Shown one piece after another: positions 27,501 to 38,371 of a DNA stretch of 64,000 bases. Below the pieces are notes generated by a model that was not told the DNA's origin, ran no database searches, and saw only the letters and a list, made by a program, of their open reading frames with translations. The stretch is from Desmodesmus armatus (lineage: Eukaryota > Chlorophyta > Chlorophyceae > Sphaeropleales > Scenedesmaceae), in contig VIIQ02000185.1 in NCBI GenBank assembly GCA_007449985.2, positions 42,501-106,500 of the forward strand, read 5' to 3'. The position numbers and the translations under genes were made by a program. Position 1 is the first letter of the stretch. The number at the start of each line of letters is the position of its first letter.

Positions 27501-28089
27501 GCGCTGTGTGCTGTACTGGGCGCTTGCTGCTGGGCACTGCTGCTTCAGATGCCGTGGGTGAGCCAGGTGGGGGTGCCATCTGTGCTGGCCCTGCTGCTGT
27601 TCCTGCATGCGCATGCGACCTGCAGGACGCCTGCGCTGAGATGCGCTGGGCGGCGGGTAAGCTGCTGCCTGCCAGGCTGTTGCTCCTGGTGGTGGAGAAG
27701 CCACTGCTGCTGCTGCTGTGCCGTGTGCTGGCGTGGTAGTGGTCAGCACCTCGACTGCAGGGCGCATGGCAGGTGCTGCTGCTGTAGGAGGTCGAGCACT
27801 GGCTGCTGCTCTGCCGCCGCTCGTCATCCTGCAACTGCTGCTGCTGGTGGTGGTGGGGCTGCTGAAGCGCGGGTGCATGCTGTGTGGCATGAGGTGCAAG
27901 CGCTGCTGCCAAGCTGCTGCTACTGCAGGGTTGCAAGCAGGCAACGGTGGCAGTTGCAGCTGCTGATGCTGATGCTGCACCAGTCAGGCCCCTTGCGCAT
28001 GCAGGCTTGATGCGGGCATGCCTGTGCTGCTGCTGGGATCTGCACTGCAGCCGGCATGTGCTGGGCCGAGCTGTTGCAGGAAACTGCAT
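18554..28089 (-). CDS. SMP + C2 domain membrane-tether protein (synaptotagmin-like), ~1,711 aa, one -1 frameshift
   Basis: Eleven exons join in phase: 28089-27260, 26927-26566, 26212-26058, 25213-25036, 24503-24304, 24044-23889, 23327-23238, 22916-22713, 22296-22099, 21721-20907, 20500-18554. Order: Ala/Gln/Ser/His-rich leader (1-276); hydrophobic anchor near 282-301 (MRSVLLGVVLTLGAQLLLVL); SMP lipid-transfer domain, about 410-655 (ESVEWVNMCFRKIW, ERWITDLLQPVFDGLIS, LDHEAPYFSNMR, LPGLMVLPQ); one C2 domain (659-792); a ~780-residue Ala/Ser/Gly-rich spacer; and a second hydrophobic segment near 1572-1597 (SWLMLLCFLLSVAIGLLAVV). E-Syt/plant SYT relatives move lipids at ER contact sites. The C2 has SNPW where Ca-binding C2s have an Asp, so it is probably Ca-independent. 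The frame is broken once near 19352-19355. The start ATG is the weakest point. Confidence 0.75.
21721..21990 (-). repeat. Three tandem copies of SMP-gene exon 9 start (about 131-bp unit)
   Basis: The functional exon begins after CAG at 21721 (GACTCTGGCTTCCGTGAGGC). Copies start at about 21852 (one mismatch in the first 20 bases) and about 21982 (diverged). Each has CCTGCAG or a close match before it, and the intron sequence between the copies is repeated as well. Confidence 0.8.
22240..22590 (-). repeat. Three tandem copies of SMP-gene exon 8 start
   Basis: Functional: CAG then VLEVYVNDSSLTGRPKVG at 22296. Copy 2 at 22385-22440 encodes EVYVNDS-like then IGRPKVGKATLPL. Copy 3, near 22535-22590, encodes VLELYAKQQPPS before decaying. 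All lie upstream in transcription of the real acceptor, and all keep or nearly keep the CAG. Confidence 0.8.
23603..23940 (-). repeat. Three tandem copies of SMP-gene exon 5 end
   Basis: Functional end at 23889-23940 encodes RDTIMRAVASAVLQ then GTGCGG. Copies at 23749-23800 (RDTFMRAVASAVLQ, donor GTGAAC) and 23603-23660 (STILKAMASAVLQ, donor GTGGGT). The donor survives in all three; spacing is about 135-145 bp. Confidence 0.85.
24833..24884 (-). mobile_element. Solo 3' end of LINE, intronic relic
   Basis: The minus strand reads ATGAGCCTCTGGCTCCCTTG, then a diverged hairpin (GCTCAGG-TTTTT-GTTGAGC) and a CCTGTAAA tail. This is the same arrangement as the 3' end of the LINE at 55441-57720. It lies sense-oriented in an intron of the SMP gene. 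Confidence 0.65.
24887..25085 (-). repeat. Tandem copy of SMP-gene exon 3 end
   Basis: Functional end at 25031-25085 encodes VDLRYTGGARLLLMLELG then GTAAG. The copy at 24887-24955 encodes VLRYTAGARLLLMLELG followed by GTGACAC. A further, more decayed unit (shared TGCTGTAGTGGGG and CTTCCTTGACGC) lies at about 24640-24700. Confidence 0.75.
25494..26115 (-). repeat. Three tandem copies of SMP-gene exon 2 end
   Basis: Functional end at 26051-26115 encodes ERWITDLLQPVFDGLIS then GTGAGTT. Copies at 25786-25842 (RWITDLLQPVFDGLIS, GTGAGTG) and 25564-25620 (ITDLLQPVFDGLIS, GTGAGTG). The two copies also share about 70 bp of following intron, so their unit is about 223 bp and recent. Confidence 0.85.
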
Positions 28090-29050
28090 GTCGGATATGA
28101 TGGCAGCGGCAAGCAAGTGATGCTTGTGAGCAGGGGCTCTGTCCACATGGTTTTGGGGGGGGATGTCACAGGGGCCTCAACGGACAGCAAGTGACATGCA
28201 CAGTCAATATGAGCACGCACAGGCTGTGGGCCCCAGCGCGCAGCTTGCTGTGCCAAGCCCAGCAAGCGTGCCAATGGTTACATTAACAGTTTTGTAGAGT
28301 TGGCATGACCTTGAGGCCCCGAATTGACACCCAGATACATCAGGATCCAGCCACTGCCGCGCCTGTCCCCCAGATGGTGACCCTTGCTGACTGTGAAGGG
28401 GGCACCAGGGAGTCTGGCAAGCCAAGCTGAGCACAGACATAGGCAACCAACACAGCAGAGAGCCTCGACATACAAGATACAACAAGACACAACACTCACC
28501 CCACCACGTCTGCTCAGCTGTCCAGGCTGGGGGGCCGCTGCACCCCAGATGGGGCTGCTTGAAGTTGCAACGTGCATTAGACGTCACGAAGCAACATATT
28601 TGAAGGTCAGAGAAGGCCCATTGTGCCCCTGTTGCGAAAACTGCAACGGAGTGCTGCCAAGGACGCACGAATGACAATGGAAACAGTCTGAAAGTCGATG
28701 TTGGGGTCCAAGAACGAACTTTTGGCTTTGGGGTGCGTCACCGTGAACGGATGACCTCAGCAGCGGTTTGGCGAAAGGGTGACAGTGCATATGTAGGTGC
28801 GGAGCTCAAACCTGTCTTACAAGCACTCCCCTGCCGAGGTTGATCTGCGGCGACAAGCAGTAGACCAGTCAACGTTTCAAACTGTGCATCAGCTGCACTC
28901 ACAGCACTGCTGTTGTAGCTGCCGGACTTCTAAGCCCAGTTTGACAGTGATATCCACCAATACACTGTTGCAGAGTGTCTTGATCACTTTTGGGTCCCTT
29001 CAGCGAGCAGCTACCATCCGGGCAAGACAGCAGATGTGACACGGTGCAGG
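28090..29050. other. Divergent intergenic region between SMP gene and RJL gene
   Basis: The SMP gene reads left from about 28089 and the RJL gene reads right from 29051, so this segment should hold both promoters. Several open frames exist but none has splice or family support. No clear core-promoter element was recognised. Confidence 0.35.
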
Positions 29051-30957
29051 ATGGGGGGAGAGCAAGGCCCTCATCATGGGGCCACTGCCCGCAGTAGGGT
29101 GGTCAGGATAAAGGTTTTGTCCATGGGTGACATGGGGACCGGCAAGTCCTGCCTCATCAAGAGGTGAGCGAGGGTTGCACACCCTCTGCTGGCAGCAGCA
29201 CGCCTGGCAAGTGATGGCCTGAGCCTGAGCAGCAGCAGATGTATCACCTATCGACAGGTACTGTGAAGAAAAGTTCATCAGCAAGTACATCCCTACCATC
29301 GGCATAGACTATGGCGTCAAGCCAGTCAAGCTTGGTGAGCACGAGGTGTGTGCGGTGGCTCCTAGTGCAGTTGTCTTTGATATCCCTGTACAGTCAACAA
29401 CAGCACTAAAGCAGCAGGACAAGCAGTTCAATCAAGTGCTGTCAGCTGGGGCAATCACCCACCATACCGTCGTGGTCAGCATGGCGTCCAGCCTTGACTC
29501 TTATTGACAAGATAGCTTCAGGAGCACGCTCATATGCTGGGGCCTGGAACCACCACGTGTACAATCTCACCTGCATACCAACTTGTGGCACAGTCGCTTC
29601 ATGTTGTGACCACAAGAACCCCCCGAACCCACAGCGTGCCTGCTGCTGTGCAGGTCAGGGTGAATTTATGGGACCTGGCCGGCTCACCCGACTACCTTGA
29701 TGTGCGAAATGAGTTCTACAAAGATTCACAAGCAGCCTTGCTGGTACGCAGCTGTACAGCTCAGTGTGAAAGCGCAGTCTTGTGCTAGCCCCTAGCAGAG
29801 CTGTGCAGCAGCTTTTGAGCACTAACAGACGGGGTGTCATCAAGTTTGGGAAAGCATTTGATGCAATTAATCACCCATGGTATAGCTACTGTCATATGTC
29901 AGGGGCGGGAAGACCAACACAGCATGAGACAGTCACATGATTGGCACACTGGATGCCATCGTTTGTTGCAGAGGGCCATGTGGAATGCAAATGTCTGCCC
30001 TGAGTCCCCATGCTGCTGCCCTGCGCAGGTGTTTGATGTCACAAACAGGCCAAGCTTCGAGTCCCTCAGCAGTTGGATGGCAGAAGCAGCAAAGTATGGC
30101 GCACCCGCCAACATGGTGAGCAGTGCAGCACAAGGTTGGGGCAAGGGCTGCGTCAGGAGCAGTTCACGAGCCTGGCTACAGCAGTAGACACCTGCAGTGC
30201 GCAGGCGCTTGTGTGAGCTCTGTCCACACAGGCTAGGTGCTGTCGCTAGTCTCATCACCATAGTGCAAGTTTTGACTTGCTTTTGGCCAGGACCCTCACG
30301 CCTCACGGGCTCTTGTGCTGCGGCTGTGATCAACACTGATTGGCTACCTGATTGGACTGCAGGCTGTGTTTGTTGTTGCCAACAAGGTGGACATGCCCGG
30401 CCGCAAGGTGTCCGAGGTGGAGGGGCGGGAGTGGGCAGCAGCAAGGGGCTACCCATACATTGAGGTGAGTGGGTCGCCTCTGTGGAAGGGTGTGCGGGGG
30501 CCGCACCGGGTGGCTGCTGCAACACCAGCACCATCCTTGCAGTCGGTGCACATCTATTATTTCACACGCATCCTCACCGGGGCCTTGAAACATGCAGGTC
30601 TTTAGGCTTGCCTGGGCAATGTTCCCTACTCAGTAATGGTGCCGGATGGCACTTGAAGCAGCAAAGCTTCAACAGCATGAGCATGTCAAAGGCTTGGGTG
30701 TGCATGCTCGCTACCTTAGTCTGGGACAGGAGTTGTTTGGTACACGTGTGTCACTGCCCTGCTGTACATCCTCTGCTATGCTTGTGCAGGCCTCTGCTGC
30801 CTCCGGCCGCAGTGTGGGTGCGCTGTTCTCATCCCTGTTCAGCGCAGTGCTCAGCCGGCTGCCACAGATGGACTACAGCCTGCTGCAGTGTGCAGCACAG
30901 GAGGCGGCAGCAGCATGCCAAGCAGAAGGCCTGGCACAGCTGAAGCTAGCCGCCTAG
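29051..30957 (+). CDS. RJL-family small GTPase (DNAJC27/Rbj type, without J domain)
   Basis: Six in-phase exons total 648 nt (215 residues): 29051-29163, 29258-29345, 29654-29743, 30029-30115, 30363-30464, 30790-30957. All G motifs are visible: P-loop GDMGTGKS, switch region IPTIGIDYGVK, G3 WDLAGSPD (Ser where Rabs have Gln), VRNEFYKDSQAALLVFDVTN, G4 NKVD, and ASAASG at the G5 position. IGIDYG and RNEFYKD are typical of RJL rather than ordinary Rabs. The protein ends LAQLKLAA with no Cys for prenylation and no DnaJ domain. RJL genes have been linked to flagellated eukaryotes, though the family's role is not settled. The last exon has a displaced dead copy at 10096-10316. Confidence 0.88.
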
Positions 30958-32272
30958 CAGGGCTGTGTAGCACGGACACACTGCGGCATGTTTGCACTGC
31001 TTGGATGATTGATGCCGGGGTGCTGGCTTCGACTGCCAGTCTTTCACTTGGTTCTTGCATGATTAGGCAGGCGTGCACGTGCCACACTGTTGTGGGTAGC
31101 GAATGAATTTCAGCACTGAGAGGAAGTGATGCAGCTGAGAGCCAGTGCACTGATATGATTCAGCCTGTCGGTGGACAGCTACTGCAAAGTGCTGATTCAG
31201 ACCTGTGATTCAAACCATGGCATGTGTTCTGGTAGCTAGGCAGTGTGAGTGAGGCGTATCTGATTCCCTCAGGGAATCGGAGGTCGTAGGTAACAGCTGG
31301 CCCTACAACAGCAGCCGATTATGCCCGTTCAACCAGGCCAACTTTGGAACCCGCCAGGAGCTGCTACACCTGTCACACACAATACACCATAGTCAAACAA
31401 GGACAACCCGCAAGTCCGAGCACCAACCCTGTCGCAGGTTGGCATTTGCAGCAAGAACCTGCCAACCCAAAACTGCCCCACCCCACAATGCCCTCAAATG
31501 CATGCAGCCACAGGGCTACTATGGATGCATTTGTGCCAAACATGCGACATCTTGACACACAAGGTGTTATGTAAGCTCAGGTGGTGTGCGCAAGCCAGGG
31601 CAACACCTGCCAGGGCAGGCGCTGCCCCAGCAGCAGAAAGACACACAGCAATTGTGATGCATGACATCACCCACCGCCAAGACAAGCATGCAGCAATCCA
31701 CACCTCAACCAACACCCACCACCCAGCCACACAACCGTTATGATCCAATAATGGCAATGCATGGCAGAGGCATGTGTGCACCACGCAGCCATACATCCAC
31801 CCTCTCAACATCAGTCCACGACACCTTTACCCAGCCACAAGTTGGCCCACAGGACTGACAGCCACAAAAAGGCATTTGCAATGCAGGTTGACCCACTGAT
31901 CCAGCCACCTCTCATGCATCCATACACCCACGGCCAGTATGTGACCCAACTTGCCCACAAGACAACTCCTGCTGCCTGTACAGATACTGCTGGCATATGG
32001 TGCCCAGTATAGTGAGGTCCAAGGTTGCAAGTCTGTGCCCGTGGCCAAGACTCATCTATCTCTCACTGCAAGTGACGCACCACCCGATAACTCCATGCCA
32101 TCTCTGCATGCTTGCACACCACCTTACAACACTTGCATGATGATGCCAGCATGCAGCAACAACAGCGCCCAAACATTGCTGGATGTGTCCACCGAATGCC
32201 AACCACGGAATGCCAACCAAATCCCAGTGCACAAGGATGACCCGCACTAGGCCACTGCTGCGCCAAACAAGC
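30958..32272. other. Convergent intergenic region
   Basis: 3' flanks of the RJL gene (+) and the Cys-rich protein gene (-). CA/CAC-rich sequence with no exon that could be supported on either strand. Confidence 0.4.
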
Positions 32273-34222
32273 CTAGCATGGCCAGTACTTGCTCGGGTTA
32301 TTGGCCACATTGTCACTCCTAGGGGGACAAGGAGTGCACACAAGCTCCTTATAACTTGCCTTCCTCTTGCTGCTGCTGCTGTTGCTGCCGCTACCCCCAC
32401 TGCTGTTCTCACTGCCATTGCTGCCACTGCTGCCATTGCTGCCACCCTCCAACAGCACCCGCCGCCTGCCTACCACCCCACCCGCTGCCGGCTGGGGTCC
32501 CACACTGTTATTCGAATCAAACGGGTCTGCGCAGTACCCCCGCTGCCCTGTCTCATTCCACCGGGCACCACAGGAGATACTCGTGGCCGAGGGGCCAGTA
32601 GCAATGCAGCACGCCTTGCCAAACATCCCACACTCTGCTGCATTGACCTCACATGTCCCTGGGACCGAAGCCGGCAGGAGCTCAAGCTTGAATTCTGTTG
32701 CTGTTACTGCAGGGGCGAAGTCATAATTGCAGTAGAGGTTGTCGGCACAGCCAGTGCGGTTGAGGGGCGGGTTGGTGGCGATCTTGTGGGCGAAAGGGCA
32801 GCAAGGCTTGCCGGGGCCTGTGCCGCAGTCTGGTGCTACTGCTGTGCAAGCATACGCGCCTGCAGGTCATATAAGGGGCAACACAAACATGAAGCGGCAA
32901 AAGGCACAGACGACCATGGTGAGGATGGGACACCATCACGAAATTTGCGCTGTGCTGCTTGACGGACAGTGTGCTCGCAGACAACAAGCTAGAAGGAGCT
33001 GAGCTGCCAGACTTTGAGTCAGCTGTTTGGGTCGCCAGCTGCACCAGTGCTAACCAGAATATACTGTCCCAGTGCTGTTGGCTTACTGTTGCTGTGCTGC
33101 ATTGGTAGCAGGAGGTACGACTGCAGTAGAAGCAACAGAGCCCTGAAAGGCAGACTGCCAGTACCCTTTCTAACATAGAGCTATCACACATGTACAGTCT
33201 GCGCAAGACTGCACCCCGCCGTTGCGCTTTGGATGGTTGCATTAGCTGAATGCACTCTCTGTGTCTATAACATGTGCCACCCTGTGCATGGGCAGCTAAA
33301 ACAAAGGCGCACGCGCATCACAGGCCTAACAGCTCCCCAAAAGCGTGTACCCACCCAACAGTATTAGGCAGCCTGGAAACCGCGGACCCACCTTTGTTGC
33401 CCGCGTAGGGGTCACCATTGTTGAGCCCTGCCACAGGTGCATTGAAGAAGCAGTGGCTCCCAGGGTCTTTACAGAAAGGCTTGCGGTCCAGCTTGTCTTC
33501 TGGGCTGCCGGAATGGGGACTATCTGCATTACTCGGGCAACAGGGCTGCCCAGCCTTCCCACAGTCTTTGGGGTTGGTAGGCACCTAGAGGCTTCTGCGG
33601 TAGTGGCCTCGTAACCGCAGTAAAACCCTGTCTCACACCACCCGGCGCTCTGCTCGCACGTCTTGCCCTGTGGGATGGCGGATCCGCAGGGCATGTAGGG
33701 CTTGCCGCATTCGAAGTTGTCCGGGTCGATCTGCGGCTCCTGCTGCTGCTTATGTTGCTGCTGAGCTTGTTTCAGCTCGGCGGGTCGCTCCTGCTGCCCA
33801 ACAGTGACAAACTGCATGGAGGGGGTGAGAGGGGTGGGTGCTTTGGGATCACCCTGCTGGCTAGTGCTGCTGTTATTGCTGCCGGCAGGGTTGATTTCCT
33901 TCTGTATCTGCTGCTGCAGCTGCTGGAAGGGCTGCCAGGGCTGGGGTGTGCCGAACCCCTGCTGTGCTTTGGGGTCACCCTGTTGGCTGGGGCCGTTGCT
34001 GCTGCTTTCATTGCTGCCGGCAGGATTGACCTCCTTCTGTATCTGCTGCTGCAGCTGTTGGAAGGGTTGCCAGGGCTGGGGTGGGCCGAACCCCTGCTGT
34101 GCTTGAACTTTCTGTTCTGGCTGTGGTGGCTGCTGCTGGGAGACGCTGAGCGTCCAGCGCGACGCTGAGCTGTCTCTAAAGACAGCAGCAAGCAGTACTA
34201 GCACCAGTGCGACGTGCTTCAT
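32273..34222 (-). CDS. Secreted Gln-repeat and Cys-rich (GxPCC-type) protein, one -1 frameshift
   Basis: Two exons: 34222-33392 and 32859-32273, about 472 residues once a missing base near 33570-33573 is allowed for; phases then agree exactly. The start MKHVALVLVLLAAVF is a signal peptide. Two near-identical ~45-residue units follow (QQGFGPPQPWQPFQQLQQQI then KEVNPAGSN), rich in Gln, Pro and Asn. The C-terminal two thirds holds cysteine modules with a recurring Cys-Cys: CGKPYMPCGS, CGKAGQPCCPSN, CGTGPGKPCCPF and CGMFGKACCIA, each followed by spaced Cys (FCKDPGSHC, CADNLYC, GARWNETGQRGYCADPF). Several NxS/T sites fit secretion. No family is recognised; a wall or extracellular-matrix protein is a guess. 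It is transcribed away from the prolyl-hydroxylase-like gene only 500 bp off. Confidence 0.7.
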
Positions 34223-34722
34223 GGTCCTACGAGGTCTGCATGCACAAGATCCCCAAGCGGCAGGTGACTGTGCCCTAATGCAGCCGCTCAACGGCACTGA
34301 AACGACGTACACAGACGTGAAATGTCTCAAAGAACTGTCGAGGATGCTTCTGGAGGCGAGGCAACGCCTGTGAGCACGACGCGCGATGCCGTGAATTGTG
34401 GATCGATTGCAAGCACGAGACTCAAGCATCAACGGTTCTGGAGCGTTTGTGTACGTGGAATGTGCCTTGTAGCGTTCAACTGCAAGAACAACCGCCCTCG
34501 GGCATTGGGTCAACGTTTGACTCCGAACAGTGATTATGCAAGCATATGCTTTGCAATTCACAACACATGCTTCAAGGTCTGCTCTCATCAACATCAAATC
34601 CTGCCGGAGCTTGAAATTGCAGTCGGGTGGTGGTTACGGTTGACGATCCACTCAGGTGCTTCTGTCTCGTGTCGGAAGGGCTATCGCCAGTGCGGTCAGC
34701 TTTGGTTTGCACTGATTTCACC
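34223..34722. promoter_or_regulatory. 500-bp bidirectional promoter region
   Basis: The Cys-rich secreted protein starts at 34222 (-) and the hydroxylase at 34723 (+), so both 5' ends must lie in these 500 bp. No TATA box or other motif could be fixed with confidence. Shared control of the two genes is inference from position only. Confidence 0.5.
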
Positions 34723-35717
34723 ATGGGAAAGACTCTCAAGCGGCAGCGGCAAAAGCAGCTCCGAGAGCAGCAGCAGCAACAGCAGCAGCAGCGTCCCACC
34801 AAGCTTCCCCGCTTGGCCAACGGCGCCCCCCTCAACGCTGGCAGCAGTAGCAGCAAGTTCACGGCAGCAGTGAGCGCCGCCCTGCAGGACAAGAAATGGT
34901 CGGATGCAGTGACTGTGCTGGAGGCGATGCAGCAGTATGGCAAGGTGCCAAAACTGGGTGCTGTGCAGCGCTGGGTGCGAGATGCTGACCAGGTGCGGAG
35001 GAGACTCATCTTTATTTTTCTTTGAAGTGAGGAGGCTGTGACCTCTGTTCAGAGTCCAGCCAGTTGTGAGCACTTGAGCAAGCTCCACAGAGGCACCAAA
35101 ATGTTGCAGACGGACCTTGTAGACTGAAACCTAGCAAAGTATCCTGTTTGTGCACTTGGGCCCTGCACCTGTTGGACCCTGTACGTCCTGCTGGCTGGCA
35201 GTGTGTCGATGACAGCCCGGCTGCTACCTTCTTGGCCTGCAGCTCATCGGATGCTCGTAATTTTGCCCCCCCCCCCCACACACACACACACACGTGTCTC
35301 ACCCCTCCTGCTGTTGACCCTACCTGGCCTGCAGGCTGGCAGTGTGTCCGTGACAGCTCGGCTGCTGGATGCCATCCTCAGGTGTACAGTGGCCGCACCT
35401 GACAGCCCCCCAGCACCAGCAGCAGGCCCACTGGAGGGGTCAGTGGTCAGGCATGCACCCTGGAAGCCAGTGCCAGCAGCAGCAGTACCAGCACCAGCAC
35501 CACCACCACCAGCAGCAGCAGCAGCACCAGTTCCGCCACCACCAGCAGCAGCACCAGCAGCAGGGGGAGCAGCAGCAGCACCAGCAGAGTCTGTTGCTGG
35601 TGAGTCATTGGGGCAGCAGCAGAAACAGCAGCAGGATGGCAAGCAAGACGGGAAACAACAGCAGGAGCAGCAGCAGGACAATCACAGCAATGGTGTGGAC
35701 GAGCAGCACGCACCTGC

Positions 35718-35767
<50 letters not shown>

Positions 35768-38334
35768 CAGATAGTTCAACAGCAGCAGCAGGTGCGCCTG
35801 CGTCTGCTGAGCAGCTGCGTTCGCTGCTTTATGAGGTGCCCTTCAAGGCAGGGGCAGGCGGGCCGGACGCCATCTATGCCTTTCCACCAAACACCATCAA
35901 GTGAGCAGGGCTGGTGTCTTTTTGTGGGGAAGGGGTGGCGGAAGGGGGGTGTTCAAGTGGATATTTTCACCGCTGGTATTTTGTTTGTATGCAAGGCACT
36001 ATTTGTGTGCATTTGGAGCCAAACTGACCTGTACAGCAGAGTATGAATGTGAGGTAATTGCCCTGCGTCCTGGGTTCATGATCCTTTGACCAGCACTTGT
36101 GCATGGTTTACTAGCCCTGCGCTCCCGCCCCACCTCTGAGCAATCTTGAACCTTGACTGCCCTCCTTCCCAAACCACCACCATTATATGCACAATCACAG
36201 GTTTGACCCCAGCCACTCCACCCCCACAGCCCTCCCAATACCCTTCGTCCCCGGGGCACCGGGCCGAAGGGTAGTCCTACTGTGTCGCATTTGCATGTAC
36301 ATACATGTCTCTCTAGCCCCATGCTCACCCCCCTCCCCCCCCCCTGCCACCACCACACACACCCACGAACCCCAGGTTTGACCCCAGCCACCCCGCCCCC
36401 ACAGCCCTCCCAGTACCCTTCGTCCCCGGCGCCCTGCTGCTTCAAGGCGTGCTGTCCCCTCAAGAGTGCCAGCAGATCATAGCAGCAGCAGAGGCCATCG
36501 GGTGGCACTCAGATGTGGACTACACATTCGGAGGGGCGGCGGGGGACGATGGGGGCCGGCAGCAGCAGGAGCAGCATGCTGCTGATGCAGATGCAACAAA
36601 AGCCAAAACCTCCCAGCAACAGCAGGAACCACAGCAGCAGCAGGAGCAGCAGCAGCAGCAGGAGCACAGCAAAATGCAGCAGGGGCAAGACACCCCCCAG
36701 CAGCTGTCAGATAAGCAGCAAGAGCAGCAAGCAGCAGCAGCAGCAGCCAGTGCTGCTCGTGAGTTGGCTGCTGGGCTAGCTGGGCTGCCTGAGGGCACCC
36801 CTGCAGCTGGGTGTGTGTGGCTGGCGGATGATTCTGTGCTGAAGCCGCTGTATGACCGTGTGGCACAGCTGCTACCTCAAGAGATTGAGGGAGGGGCGTA
36901 TGCAGGCATCAATGCACGCTGGCGCCTGTACAGATACACGTGAGTGGGCAAGTGTGTCAGCAGAAGGGGTGCATGTGTACTCATGCATGATTCCTAGCAT
37001 CCGTGTGTGCTATCAGATTGTAGGCAGCTTACGGTGCTGTGCCATGCTGTGCTATACAGGCCGGGTGCCGTGTACCACCCCCATGTGGATGGTGCTCCAT
37101 GCTGTGCTGTGCTGTGCCATGCCATTCAGCTGCCCCTTGGTGTGATGTGATGTGCTATGCTGTGCCGTGTGCTATGCAGTCCAGGTGCCGTGTACCACCC
37201 CCACGTGGTGGGTGCCCCATGTTGTCCCAGGATGTGCCGTGCCTCAGCTGCCCCTTGGTGTGATGCGATGTGCCATGTTGTGCTGTGCTATGTGCTGTGC
37301 AGGCCGGGTGCCGTGTACCGCCCCCATGTGGATGGTGCCTGGCCAGGCAGTGGGCTGGACCCCAGCACAGGGCAGTACGTGTTTGATGCCTTTGGTGACC
37401 GCTGGTCCCGGCTGACCTTCTGGTGTACCTTAATGACAGCTTTGAGGGCGGCTGCACAACCTACTACACCCCCAGTGAGTGAGAGAGCTGTTGAGCGCTT
37501 TTCTGCGTGACTATGTATTGTGACTATGTGAGCTGGGTCGGCTCCTTGACATGTCCTCCTAGGGTCGCGTGCAGTTGTGTCAAGCAGGATGGCGTGCTGG
37601 GCGCAGGTGTTCTGGCAGGCCGAGTGTGCGGGGCAGCGTGCCTCTCACAAAAGTTGAATGCACATCAAGCGTTGTTTCTGTCCTGTTGTTGCGCATCGTC
37701 CTGTGTGTGAGAAGCAGGTAGGTGTGGTGGACGCGCGCGGTGTGGTGTTTGGCGCGCACAGTGTGTGGGGCAGCGTTTCTCTCCGCACAATGCACACACT
37801 CACATCAAGTCTGTTGTTGCTCATCTTTGTGTGCAGGTGAGAAGCAGGTTGGCGTGTTGGATGCGCGCGGTGTGGTTCCTGTTCAGGGCAACGTCATGGT
37901 CTTCCCCCATGGTGGTACCAAGGGCAGCTTGGTGCATGAAGGCAGCGCTGTGGTCAAGGTACGTCTTGCAAACAATGTCGTTCTACAGCAGAGTCTGCCG
38001 ACTTGGTTCATGGCATCGTGTATGTAGCTGCTATGTTAGTAACGTCACTTTTGTGGCAGCAGTCACCATTGGGATGGCATACTTGCTCTCCTGACAGACT
38101 GTTGGCCACGTGACGTCACTTTGTCACACAGTGGTTGCCGCAAGTGGGGGTTGCAATGGCTGGATTGCAGCTCCTAAGCTGGCTCTGTTCAGTGAGGATT
38201 TTATAGTGAAGGTGTGCGTCATGCACCAAGGGTTCAAGATCGTATTGTAAGCTTCGGTGTGTTGTAGTAAGATTGCAGAGGCTGAAGCTAAGCTTCGGTG
38301 TGGTCTAGTGCCACCCCCCAGCACACCAACACAA

Positions 38335-38371
<37 letters not shown>

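Noticed and set aside
27474..28010. 178-codon plus-strand frame (Leu/Cys-rich) opposite the SMP-gene leader
   Set aside because: It is the antisense shadow of CAG/GCA-rich coding sequence; the minus frame has a phase-matching donor to the next exon.
37030..37310. TGCTGTGC arrays as a CRISPR-like or satellite array
   Set aside because: Units contain exon-start copies of the host gene with acceptors; simple tandem duplications explain them.
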